Shown: in pieces, positions 1 to 7,849 of the stretch
Position numbering within the stretch: position 1 is the stretch's first letter
Layout: every line of letters starts with the position of its first letter
NCBI GenBank assembly: GCA_015655975.1
Contig: DVEP01000038.1
Span: 50,667 to 114,666 of the forward strand
DNA length: 64,000 bases
DNA from: Eubacterium sp.
GTDB lineage: Bacteria; Bacillota; Clostridia; Oscillospirales; Acutalibacteraceae
Direction: 5' to 3'
The notes under the pieces: generated by a model
Database searches by the model: none
The model's input: the letters and a program-made list of their open reading frames with translations, nothing else
What the model was told of the DNA's origin: nothing
Made by a program: the position numbers and the translations under genes

Positions 1-1
1 T

Positions 2-559
2 TTTCTTGCCAAAACACAGTTGCCTATACCTATGAGTTTTTTGTGCGTTATTTCAGGTATGGTGTTTCCTTTACCTCAGGCAATAGTCATGAATGTTGTG
101 TTTACCTGCATAGTTCATGCTGTTAAATATTGGGAAGGATTATGGATAGGTGGTGGCTGGGCAAGAAAAATCATCAATATAAAACAAATCAAATTTATAC
201 GAGAGTGGATTGAATTCAAAGGAAACGGCAACCCGTACATTCTTTTTGTCTGTCGCCTTATTCCGTCAATACCTCTCGGAATGGTGTCGAAACTGTACGG
301 TTCTTTGCACTATGATTTTTTGTACTATCTTGTTTTGAGTACACTCGGATTTTTGCCGAGAATATATGTATATACAAGCATCGGCGGCGAGTTATTCAAC
401 CCGTTTTCAGTCAAATTTATTTTGCTTATTATGGCTGCGGTTGTATTTACAGGCACCGGCGCTTTGGTTCTTAACCTCATATACGGTAAGAAATATAAAC
501 AAATGACACAAACTCTTTTGATTTACAGTCAAAAAGAAAAATATAAAATAGTTTTTTAG
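2..559 (+). CDS. TVP38/TMEM64 (DedA-like, VTT domain) membrane protein, 5' partial
   Basis: Integral membrane protein of the SNARE-associated/VTT type. The reading frame is open to the left edge, so the true start lies outside the window; the first possible start inside is a TTG at 20. Several hydrophobic segments are visible, as is the family-typical stretch with a Phe-Val-Cys-Arg-Leu-Ile-Pro-x-Ile-Pro pattern (roughly residues 76-85 from the TTG). That pattern resembles the F-x-x-R-x-x-P re-entrant loop of TVP38 proteins. It is followed by galK with about 9 nt between the stops and starts, so the two are probably co-transcribed. Members of this family are linked to lipid scrambling or membrane homeostasis, but no substrate can be read here. 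Confidence 0.75.
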   Translation, partial: FLAKTQLPIPMSFLCVISGMVFPLPQAIVMNVVFTCIVHAVKYWEGLWIGGGWARKIINIKQIKFIREWIEFKGNGNPYILFVCRLIPSIPLGMVSKLYGSLHYDFLYYLVLSTLGFLPRIYVYTSIGGELFNPFSVKFILLIMAAVVFTGTGALVLNLIYGKKYKQMTQTLLIYSQKEKYKIVF

Positions 560-568
560 GAGAGAAAA

Positions 569-1855
569 ATGAAAACAACAGAACTTATTTCAAAAATTAA
601 AAACGGCGAACTTGACGAACAACTTGCTCGTGTGTATGTTACACAGAGCGAAGTTGAAAAGCAAAAAGAACGCTACATAGAAACAATAGAAACATTTATT
701 GAAACTTTCGGCGAGGACAGAGATGTCATTGTTTGCAGTGCACCCGGCAGAACAGAAGTTTGCGGTAACCATACAGACCACAACAACGGCAAAGTTTTGG
801 CGGCTTCCGTAAATCTCGACGCTATTGCAGTTGCAAGTCTTAACGGCGACAATACCGTAAGAGTAAAGTCTAAAGGGCACGCAATGAATGTTGTTGAATT
901 GAACAGTCTTGAGCCTGACGAATCAATGTACGGCAAGTCAACATCTATGGTAAAAGGCGTAGTTGCAGGACTTTCGGAGTGGGGATATAAAATCGGCGGA
1001 TTTGACGCTTGCACGACATCAGATGTAATGGGCGGCTCGGGTCTTTCTTCATCTGCGGCATTTGAGGTGCTTATAGCAACTTGTATATCTGCCTTGTTCA
1101 ATGATGAAACAATAGATTCTGTTACACTCGGAAAAGTTGCTCAATACAGTGAAAACAAATTCTTTGGTAAACCATGCGGACTTCTCGATCAAATGACTTC
1201 GGCAGTCGGCACATTTGTTACTATCGACTTCAAAAGCACTTCTGAGCCTGTTATTAAAAAAATAAATGTAGATTTCAATTCTTTCGGTTACAGTCTTTGC
1301 ATTGTTGATACGGGCGGCAGCCACTCCGACTTGACAGACGATTATGCTGCCGTAAGGTCGGAAATGGAGTCTGTTGCAAAAGCGATGGGACACAATGTTT
1401 TAAGAGAAATATCCTACGATGATTTCAAAGCAAAACTTCCCGAATTGTATGCTTCAGAGGAAGTAAATGACAGGGCATTGCTCAGAGCAATTCATTTCTA
1501 CAATGAAAATATGCGTGTTGACAATGCAGTTGAAGCACTTGAAAACAACGATTTTGAAACATTCAAAAAAATCATTGTAGAATCAGGATTTTCATCTTAT
1601 ATGTACAATCAAAATGTTTATACTCCAAAAAATCCTTTGGAACAAAAACTTTCTCTTGCGCTTGCAGTAACTCAGGAAATTCTTGACGGCAAGGGTGCAT
1701 ACAGAGTTCACGGCGGTGGTTTTGCAGGCACAATCCAGGCATTTGTACCGAACGATATTTTGTCTGAATACAAAGAAAAAATCGAGAGTATTTTCGGTGA
1801 AGGAAAGTGCTATGTTCTTTCAATAAGACCGGTAGGCGGAGTAAAAGTTTTGTAA
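569..1855 (+). CDS. galK: Galactokinase (GHMP kinase family)
   Basis: Cytoplasmic GHMP sugar kinase that would phosphorylate galactose at C1 in the Leloir pathway. The substrate signature lies at residues 58-74 (APGRTEVCGNHTDHNNG) and the ATP-binding GHMP loop GGSGLSSSAAFE near 152-163. A C-terminal Gly-rich segment (HGGGFAGT) closes the kinase fold. At 428 aa it is longer than the usual galactokinase of about 390 aa because of an N-terminal extension of some 40 residues. The signature reads GNHTDH rather than the classical GEHTDY, so the exact sugar is less certain than the fold. The start ATG is 3 nt after an AGGAGAG-type RBS that overlaps the previous stop. A GH35 beta-galactosidase lies about 2.3 kb downstream and could supply galactose. 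Confidence 0.88.
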   Translation: MKTTELISKIKNGELDEQLARVYVTQSEVEKQKERYIETIETFIETFGEDRDVIVCSAPGRTEVCGNHTDHNNGKVLAASVNLDAIAVASLNGDNTVRVKSKGHAMNVVELNSLEPDESMYGKSTSMVKGVVAGLSEWGYKIGGFDACTTSDVMGGSGLSSSAAFEVLIATCISALFNDETIDSVTLGKVAQYSENKFFGKPCGLLDQMTSAVGTFVTIDFKSTSEPVIKKINVDFNSFGYSLCIVDTGGSHSDLTDDYAAVRSEMESVAKAMGHNVLREISYDDFKAKLPELYASEEVNDRALLRAIHFYNENMRVDNAVEALENNDFETFKKIIVESGFSSYMYNQNVYTPKNPLEQKLSLALAVTQEILDGKGAYRVHGGGFAGTIQAFVPNDILSEYKEKIESIFGEGKCYVLSIRPVGGVKVL

Positions 1856-1896
1856 TTTTTACAGTTTAGTGTCGTTATAAAAAGAGGTAGAGTAAG

Positions 1897-2856
1897 ATGA
1901 AGTATGTGTTTGTTGAAAATCCTATCGCCGGCAACAAGAAAAAACAGTTGCTGTTTAAAAGAGTTCAGTCTGCATTTAGATTGAGTAACGATGAAATGAT
2001 AATAGAAGAAACGCTGTTTCCTCACCATGCACAACAAATTGCGCGTGCGTATGCCGAAAATTACGGCGATGACGCTGTAATAGTTTCTTGCGGCGGAGAC
2101 GGTACAATTCACGAAATAGCAAACGGATTAGCAGGAACAGACACTCCTCTTATGGTTATACCTCTTGGTACGGGCAATGATTTTGCAAAAAAGATTTACG
2201 GTACGAGAAAAATAAATCTTGAAAATGTTGTAAAGTCTTTTGGTTTACATAACGGAAATATCAAATACGACATAAAACCTATTGACTTGATAGATTATAA
2301 CGGCGAAAAGTGTATCAATATTATGAGTTTCGGACTTGACACTTTGGTTGAAACAATCGGCAGAAAAATAGCATCAAAAGCTCCGTTTTTGGGCAAAAAC
2401 GCTTATACTATGGCGGTTGTGCCTGTTTTTATGAAACCGTTAAGGTATTCTATGAATGTTGAATTCAAATGTATAGACAAAGACGGCAACAAGTTTGACT
2501 TTACGGCAACGCCTGTTGAATATGCTTTGATGGCCATTTGCAACGCATCTTATTACGGTGGCGGTTTTTGCCCTGCACCCGATTCTGTTTTGGACGACGG
2601 ACTTTTAGATTTGGTTTACGCTGACAGTATGAGTTTGAGCAAAGCCATTCCTCTTGTGCCTAAATATTCAAGCGGTAAGCTGGCGTACGAGGAAAACAGT
2701 TCAATCCATATGTCCTATGTTACTTCAGGCAGAATTTGGACAGACGATGGCACTCCTCTTTTGGGTGAGTGCGACGGTGAAAATTTCTACTACTCGGAAG
2801 TGAATTTTCATGTTGACAAACATGCTCTTAAACTTTGTGTTTTGAAAGATGAATAA
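1897..2856 (+). CDS. Diacylglycerol kinase family lipid kinase (YegS/DagK type)
   Basis: Predicted soluble lipid kinase of the diacylglycerol/sphingosine kinase superfamily, 319 aa. The N-terminus carries NPIAGNKKK (P-loop substitute), then SCGGDGTIHEIANGL near residues 65-79, the nucleotide-binding GGDGT motif, and PLGTGNDFAK near 93-102, the family hallmark. The C-terminal half has the beta-sandwich of YegS proteins with YYGGGFCPAP near 215-224. The ATG is preceded by AGAGGTAGAG. It follows galK by about 40 nt in the same direction. The likely role is recycling diacylglycerol into phosphatidic acid; the exact lipid cannot be told from sequence. Confidence 0.87.
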   Translation: MKYVFVENPIAGNKKKQLLFKRVQSAFRLSNDEMIIEETLFPHHAQQIARAYAENYGDDAVIVSCGGDGTIHEIANGLAGTDTPLMVIPLGTGNDFAKKIYGTRKINLENVVKSFGLHNGNIKYDIKPIDLIDYNGEKCINIMSFGLDTLVETIGRKIASKAPFLGKNAYTMAVVPVFMKPLRYSMNVEFKCIDKDGNKFDFTATPVEYALMAICNASYYGGGFCPAPDSVLDDGLLDLVYADSMSLSKAIPLVPKYSSGKLAYEENSSIHMSYVTSGRIWTDDGTPLLGECDGENFYYSEVNFHVDKHALKLCVLKDE

Positions 2857-2938
2857 TAAAATTTAATAACATTTTTTTTAAACCTTCATAGAATATAGAG
2901 AAATCAAAGATTTCAATATATTTTACGGAGGTTTTTTT

Positions 2939-3739
2939 ATGGCTGATGTTCCCGTTATCAATTCAAACTGCTCTAAAATACATGAGGCAGTATGTATTGA
3001 TACAAAAAGAATTTATGATTCGTGTGTCAGCAAAGATTGTCTTGAAGATTTGAGAGTTACTTTTTTTGCAAAAAGTCAGCAACTCATTGACAATGCAGTT
3101 ACTGTAAAGTGTCGTGAGTGTTGCATTGAATCTGTAAGCATAGATGTTGAAGAGGTGCCGTTTAACAGAGGTTTTTACAGTGTCGATATAGTTTTTTATT
3201 TTAAATTGTGTTTTGATACTTATTCATCTCCGTGTACAATGCCTCAAACAGCAGTCGGTTATGCAAAATTTAACAAAAAATGCATATTGTACGGCTCTGA
3301 CGGTAAAGTGAAAATATTTACTTCAAACCCTGTTTCCGAAGCGCTTGACTGTCCCGAAGCACCTCAAACAAGCAATCCTACTGCAAAAGTTCAGGCGGTT
3401 GACCCTGTCATTTTGTCAACAAATGTAGTTAAGGCCTGCGATTGCTGTTTCCCTATATGCACATCTTTTCCTCAGTCGATTTTGTGCAACGCAGAAGACG
3501 GCTTTGTAAACGGTAACTGCTCAAAAGCCGTTTTGGTAACTATAGGATTGTTCTCTATTGTCCAAATGGAAAGAGATGTTCAAATTACGGTACCTGCTTA
3601 CGATTTCTGTATTCCTGACCGTGAATGCGACTGCAATACTGACAGTCCCTGCGAAACATTCAACAAAATAGAATTCCCTGTCAATGAATTTTTCCCGAAA
3701 GAAAAAGATTGCTGCTGTGAAAAATCTGATAACGATTAG
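2939..3739 (+). CDS. Conserved Cys-rich protein of unknown function
   Basis: I do not recognise a named family. The product is 266 aa with about 24 cysteines (near 9 percent), spread as singles and as clusters: CREC-C near 75-79, CDCC near the middle, and three consecutive Cys in the C-terminal KDCCCEKSDND. No signal peptide or membrane segment is seen. The N-terminal part (SNCSKIHEAVCIDTKRIYDS) looks like a type shared among Clostridia, from memory. A strong RBS (ACGGAGG) precedes the ATG and an intrinsic terminator follows directly, so it is probably expressed as a unit. Cys-rich proteins of this size in spore formers are sometimes coat or exosporium components, but that is only a guess. 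Confidence 0.7.
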   Translation: MADVPVINSNCSKIHEAVCIDTKRIYDSCVSKDCLEDLRVTFFAKSQQLIDNAVTVKCRECCIESVSIDVEEVPFNRGFYSVDIVFYFKLCFDTYSSPCTMPQTAVGYAKFNKKCILYGSDGKVKIFTSNPVSEALDCPEAPQTSNPTAKVQAVDPVILSTNVVKACDCCFPICTSFPQSILCNAEDGFVNGNCSKAVLVTIGLFSIVQMERDVQITVPAYDFCIPDRECDCNTDSPCETFNKIEFPVNEFFPKEKDCCCEKSDND

Positions 3740-3740
3740 T

Positions 3741-3769
3741 AAAAGAGGAGTGTAAACTCCTCTTTTTTT
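3741..3769 (+). terminator. Intrinsic terminator after the Cys-rich gene
   Basis: Perfect stem AAAGAGGAGT / ACTCCTCTTT with a GTAA loop, followed by a run of T. It directly follows the stop of the 2939-3739 gene. Confidence 0.9.
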
Positions 3770-3828
3770 ATATCGTGTTTTGTGATATAATATATTTATT
3801 AAATAGAAATTTTTAAGGAGTTCTAACT

Positions 3829-4170
3829 ATGCCGTATATTGAAATTAAGACAAACGCGTCTTTTAATCAGGAACAGATAAATTCGTTGAAATCAGATATG
3901 GGTAAAAATATTACCGCTATTCCCGGCAAGAGCGAAGACTGGCTTATGGTTGATTTTTGTGAAGACAGAAATATGTTTTTCAAGGGCAACAATTTGCCTT
4001 GCGCTATGGTTGATGTCAGTATTTTCGGGAAAGCAGAGAAAAAATATTTCGATGAGTTGACGGAAAAAATCTGCGATTCCGTAAGCAGTATCTTGGAACT
4101 TGACAAAGACAGAATATATGTAAAATATTCAGAAATAGAAAAATGGGGATGGAACGGAGTTAATTTTTAA
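3829..4170 (+). CDS. MIF/phenylpyruvate tautomerase-like protein
   Basis: Small protein of 113 aa with the size and N-terminus (MPYIEIKTN) of the macrophage migration inhibitory factor family. In that family Met1 is removed and Pro2 acts as the catalytic base of keto-enol tautomerisation; Pro2 is present here. The body fits the repeated beta-alpha-beta pattern, and the C-terminal YSEIEKWGWNGVNF resembles the family's last strand. An RBS (AAGGAG) precedes the ATG. Its stop overlaps the start of the GH35 gene by one base (TAATG), so the two are translationally coupled. The physiological substrate in bacteria is unknown. Confidence 0.82.
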   Translation: MPYIEIKTNASFNQEQINSLKSDMGKNITAIPGKSEDWLMVDFCEDRNMFFKGNNLPCAMVDVSIFGKAEKKYFDELTEKICDSVSSILELDKDRIYVKYSEIEKWGWNGVNF

Positions 4171-5942
4171 TGAGTGAAAAAGTATTAAGTATAAAAAACG
4201 GAGAATTTATGCTCGGCGACAAGCCATATAATATTTATTCGGGCGCTATACACTACTTCAGAGTTGTACCTGAATATTGGGAAGACAGACTGACAAAACT
4301 TAAACTTGCAGGTTTCAATACGGTAGAAACCTATGTTTGCTGGAATTTGCATGAAAGCAAACCGGGAGTTTTTGATTTTTCAGGAATTTTAGATATTGAA
4401 AAATACATAGAAACAGCACAAAAAGTCGGTCTTAATGTCATAGTCAGACCGGGCCCGTATATTTGTGCAGAATGGGATTTCGGCGGACTTCCCGCATGGC
4501 TTTTAAAAGATAAGAATATGAAACTGCGTTGTTTTTATAAGCCGTATCTTGACGCTGTTGAAAGGTTCTACAACGAGCTTTTGCCTCGACTTAAACCTTT
4601 TCTTTCAACAAACGGCGGTCCTGTTATCGCAATGCAGATTGAAAATGAGTACGGAAGTTACTCGAACGATAAAAAATATTTGAACTATATAAAATCTTTG
4701 TTTGAAAAAAATGATATAGATGTTTTGCTGTTTACTTCCGACGGTAATTTGGACGCTATGATTTCGGGCGGCAGCGTTGACGGTGTGCTCAAGACTTTGA
4801 ATTTCGGCTCGGGCTCAAGAAACGCTTTCAATATTTTGAAAAAATACGGCGAAGGTTTCCCGAAAATGTGTATGGAATTTTGGTGCGGTTGGTTTGACCA
4901 TTGGGGCAGCATACATCACTCAAGACCTTCCAAACAAACCGAGTTTGAAATAAAAGGATTTTTATCTCAAAACGCAAGTTTCAATGTATATATGTTTCAC
5001 GGCGGAACTAATTTTGGTTTCACGGCAGGCGCTAACTACTATAAAAACTATTCTCCGACAGTAACGAGTTATGATTACAGTGCTATGCTTAATGAATACG
5101 GCGATTATACTCCTGCGTACCATAAAGTCAGAAAACTTCTGCACGAGAAACAAAATCTGCCGTTAAAAGAGTTGCCCGAGTCTCCGAAATTGCAAAATAT
5201 AGGTGAAGTTTCACTTGCAGAGTCAACATCTTTGTTTGACAATCTCGAAAATATTGCAGAAAAACACTGCTCGGCAACTGCTGAAAGTATGGAATACTTT
5301 GGTCAAAATTTCGGTTTGATTTACTATAAAACAAAAGTCAAGGGCAACTATCCGTCGCTTAAATATACTGTTTCAGGCGTACATGACAGGGCTTTTGTGT
5401 ATGTAAACGGCGAAAAAAAGGCGACTGTTGACAGAATGCTTGAGAATAAGAAAAAATTTTTCAAAAGTGCATATTCAAACAGTTTCAATGTTCCGTCGAT
5501 TACATCTGAGTGTGAAATAGGCGTACTTGTTGACGCTATGGGCAGAATAAATTACGGACCTAAAATATATGACAGAAAGGGAATAGAATCCATTTCTTCT
5601 AAATTTCAGGTTTTGAGTGACTATGAAATTTATACAATACCGCTTGACAATCTTGAAAAACTTGACTGGTCAAACAGTTCAAACAAATATCCGTTGTTTT
5701 TCAAAGGCAGTTTTGACGCCGAAAAAGGAAAAGACTGTTTTGTTGAAACAAAGGGCTTTACAAAGGGCTGCGTCTGGGTAAACGGCTTTAATCTCGGCAG
5801 ATATTGGAGCAAAGGTCCTCAAAAAACTCTCTATTTACCTGCGCCTTTGTTAAAGGAAAAAAACAATGAAATAGTTGTTTTGGAACTTGAAAATGCACAG
5901 AAAAAATCTATAAGAATTATAGATAAACACAAACTTTTTTGA
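4170..5942 (+). CDS. Glycoside hydrolase family 35 beta-galactosidase
   Basis: 590 aa retaining exo-beta-galactosidase of GH35. The TIM-barrel begins with YSGAIHYFRVVPEYW (residues 23-37) and RPGPYICAEWDFGGLP (93-108), both family hallmarks. The acid/base Glu is E160 in QIENEYGSY and the nucleophile Glu is E236 in KMCMEFWCGWFDHWG. The C-terminal part holds the jelly-roll domains, with the conserved VWVNGFNLGRYW near 537-548. There is no signal peptide, so it acts in the cytoplasm on imported beta-galactosides. It overlaps the MIF-like gene by one base and ends at a strong terminator. Galactose released could enter the nearby galactokinase. Confidence 0.92.
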   Translation: MSEKVLSIKNGEFMLGDKPYNIYSGAIHYFRVVPEYWEDRLTKLKLAGFNTVETYVCWNLHESKPGVFDFSGILDIEKYIETAQKVGLNVIVRPGPYICAEWDFGGLPAWLLKDKNMKLRCFYKPYLDAVERFYNELLPRLKPFLSTNGGPVIAMQIENEYGSYSNDKKYLNYIKSLFEKNDIDVLLFTSDGNLDAMISGGSVDGVLKTLNFGSGSRNAFNILKKYGEGFPKMCMEFWCGWFDHWGSIHHSRPSKQTEFEIKGFLSQNASFNVYMFHGGTNFGFTAGANYYKNYSPTVTSYDYSAMLNEYGDYTPAYHKVRKLLHEKQNLPLKELPESPKLQNIGEVSLAESTSLFDNLENIAEKHCSATAESMEYFGQNFGLIYYKTKVKGNYPSLKYTVSGVHDRAFVYVNGEKKATVDRMLENKKKFFKSAYSNSFNVPSITSECEIGVLVDAMGRINYGPKIYDRKGIESISSKFQVLSDYEIYTIPLDNLEKLDWSNSSNKYPLFFKGSFDAEKGKDCFVETKGFTKGCVWVNGFNLGRYWSKGPQKTLYLPAPLLKEKNNEIVVLELENAQKKSIRIIDKHKLF

Positions 5943-5952
5943 TGAATAAAAC

Positions 5953-5989
5953 AAAAAAATCACCCGATAATAAAAACGGGTGATTTTTT
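5953..5989 (+). terminator. Intrinsic terminator after GH35 gene
   Basis: Stem AAAAATCACCCG / CGGGTGATTTTT around an A-rich loop with a T run in the 3' arm. Confidence 0.92.
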
Positions 5990-6148
5990 ATGGATATGAC
6001 AAATATATCAAAAAATATGAGAATTTTTGCGGGATTTGCAAACACAATAAAAGCGCTGAATATTCTCATCACAATAATAAAAATATTGGCAATTTCTTTT
6101 ATCGCCGTTCAGGCAATATTGATTTTGAAAGAAAGAAATTTTGATTAA
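5990..6148 (+). CDS. Possible small single-pass membrane peptide (52 aa)
   Basis: An open frame of 52 codons begins at the ATG that closes the T run of the preceding terminator and ends 4 nt inside the 3' end of convergent malQ. The translation starts MDMTNISKN and carries one hydrophobic stretch of about 22 residues near 24-46, ending in a charged KERNFD tail, as in small membrane peptides. No convincing RBS is seen before the ATG at 5990 or the alternative ATGs at 5996 and 6017. Mixed codon choice is compatible with coding, but chance cannot be excluded. Confidence 0.35.
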   Translation: MDMTNISKNMRIFAGFANTIKALNILITIIKILAISFIAVQAILILKERNFD

Positions 6149-7665
6149 TCAAAAACAGGGTACATTCTGCGATAAACACTGTTGATTTTCCTGAAATAGT
6201 CGAAGTCAACCGAATCTATTGTTTCTTTTGTAGTTCTGAAACGCCAATTTTTTTCGGGCACACCCGGAATATTCATTCTTGCGTCGTTTCCGAAACCGCA
6301 CATATCCTGAAAAGAAATGATTGCCGTATTTGAACTCGACGCCCATACAGACTCAATTATTTTTCTGCAACTTTTACTGTAATAACCGCCGTCGCCCCAA
6401 TTTTCGCCTTCAAAACCACAGTATCGGAGTGCAAAATTTCGCTCGCTTTCGTTTGCTTCCCAAAGCCAGCCGAGAAGAGTATTGTTGTCGTGAGTGCCGA
6501 TATAGTTTACGCTGTTTTGCGTGCAGTTGTGCGGTAAATGAAGTGAGTCGGAATTTGGGTCAAATCCGAATTGAACAACTTTTATACCGGGGAATTTTGT
6601 TTCTTCCAAAAGTTTCACGACATCTTCTCCGAAAGTTCCGAGGTCTTCGGCTATTATAGGCGGATTTTCAAACTTTTTGAATACTTCGTTGAAAAGGCTC
6701 ATTGCAGGGCCTTTTTTCCATTTTCCGACTTTTGCCGTTTTACTGTCGGCGTCTATTTCCCAATAACTTGCAAAGGCTCTGAAATGGTCAATTCTGACAA
6801 TATCGTACATTTTAAGAGAATTTGAAAGGCGTGACAACCACCACTCGTAGTTGTCCTTTTTCATATTGTCCCAATCGTAAATGGGGTTGCCCCAAAGCTG
6901 ACCGTCTTCGCTGAAACAGTCGGGAGGGACGCCTGCAATCTTTGTCGGCTTGAGCGTGGTTTTGTCTATTTTAAAAAGGTCAAGATTAGCCCATACATCG
7001 ACGCTGTCCATGGCTACATATATCGGCATATCACCAATGATTGCCACGCCTTTTTCGTTTGCGTATTGTTTGATTTTTTTCCATTGTACAGAGAAAATGT
7101 ACTGTACAAAACACCAAAAATTAATCTCGTTTTCAAGGTATTTAACATCACTTTTTTTGATACTCTCAAAATGTGAATATTTTTCATTCCATTCCCACCA
7201 GGGAACGCCTTTTTCTTTGTCTTTTATTGCCATATACAGTGAATATGCGTAAAGCCATTTTGAACTTGATTTGAATTTTTCAACTTCCTGCAACAAATTC
7301 TCACTGCAATTTTTATAGCATTTTTTTAACAATTCAAGTCGTTTGACAGATGCAAAGTCATAGTCCGCCGTGTACGGAGAACCGCTGTAAATATTGCTTT
7401 TGAAATCTTCTTCACTGCAAAGACCGAATTCAAAAAGACTTTTAGGGTCTATGAACAAATAGTTGCCTGCAAAAGCGCTCGGCGAACAATACGGAGAATT
7501 TGCATGGTCAAGAGGATTGAAAGGCAGTACCTGCCAATACGAAAACCCTGCGTTGCTTATTTTATCTATGAAATTGAAACAGTTTTCATCAAAAACACCG
7601 ACCGCATAGTCAGACGGCATTGAACTGATGTGAAACAGTACACCGCTGTCGCGTTTATCTAACAT
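6145..7665 (-). CDS. malQ: 4-alpha-glucanotransferase (amylomaltase)
   Basis: 506 aa GH77 enzyme that transfers alpha-1,4-glucan segments between maltodextrins, part of intracellular glycogen or maltodextrin use. The N-terminus RDSGVLFHISSMPSDY matches the family opening. The catalytic motifs are visible in order: nucleophile Asp in VRIDHFRAF, general acid Glu in PPIIAEDLG, and the transition-state Asp in IGTHDNNTLLGW. The gene stands alone on the minus strand, diverging from miaB across about 185 nt. No carbohydrate transporter or regulator is adjacent. Confidence 0.94.
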   Translation of the reverse strand: MLDKRDSGVLFHISSMPSDYAVGVFDENCFNFIDKISNAGFSYWQVLPFNPLDHANSPYCSPSAFAGNYLFIDPKSLFEFGLCSEEDFKSNIYSGSPYTADYDFASVKRLELLKKCYKNCSENLLQEVEKFKSSSKWLYAYSLYMAIKDKEKGVPWWEWNEKYSHFESIKKSDVKYLENEINFWCFVQYIFSVQWKKIKQYANEKGVAIIGDMPIYVAMDSVDVWANLDLFKIDKTTLKPTKIAGVPPDCFSEDGQLWGNPIYDWDNMKKDNYEWWLSRLSNSLKMYDIVRIDHFRAFASYWEIDADSKTAKVGKWKKGPAMSLFNEVFKKFENPPIIAEDLGTFGEDVVKLLEETKFPGIKVVQFGFDPNSDSLHLPHNCTQNSVNYIGTHDNNTLLGWLWEANESERNFALRYCGFEGENWGDGGYYSKSCRKIIESVWASSSNTAIISFQDMCGFGNDARMNIPGVPEKNWRFRTTKETIDSVDFDYFRKINSVYRRMYPVFD

Positions 7666-7763
7666 TTTAACACCTCAAGAAAAAGATTATCACGATTTAA
7701 CAAAAAAATCAATCTGTATTAATATTATTTATATATATTTTTAAATAATATAACAATAAGTTG

Positions 7764-7792
7764 TTGAATGTTCGTGTTTGATAAGTTATAAT
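7764..7792 (+). promoter_or_regulatory. Sigma-A promoter of the miaB operon
   Basis: -35 TTGAAT at 7764-7769 and -10 TATAAT at 7787-7792 with a 17 bp spacer, about 58 nt before the miaB ATG. It sits in the malQ-miaB divergent region. Confidence 0.75.
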
Positions 7793-7849
7793 ATTAAAAT
7801 AAATATTAAAAGGCGTATTGTGTCTTTTTTTAATATCAACAGGTGAATT

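Noticed and set aside
20..559. Complete TVP38 gene starting at TTG 20
   Set aside because: The frame is open to the window edge and family proteins have more N-terminal sequence, so it is partial.
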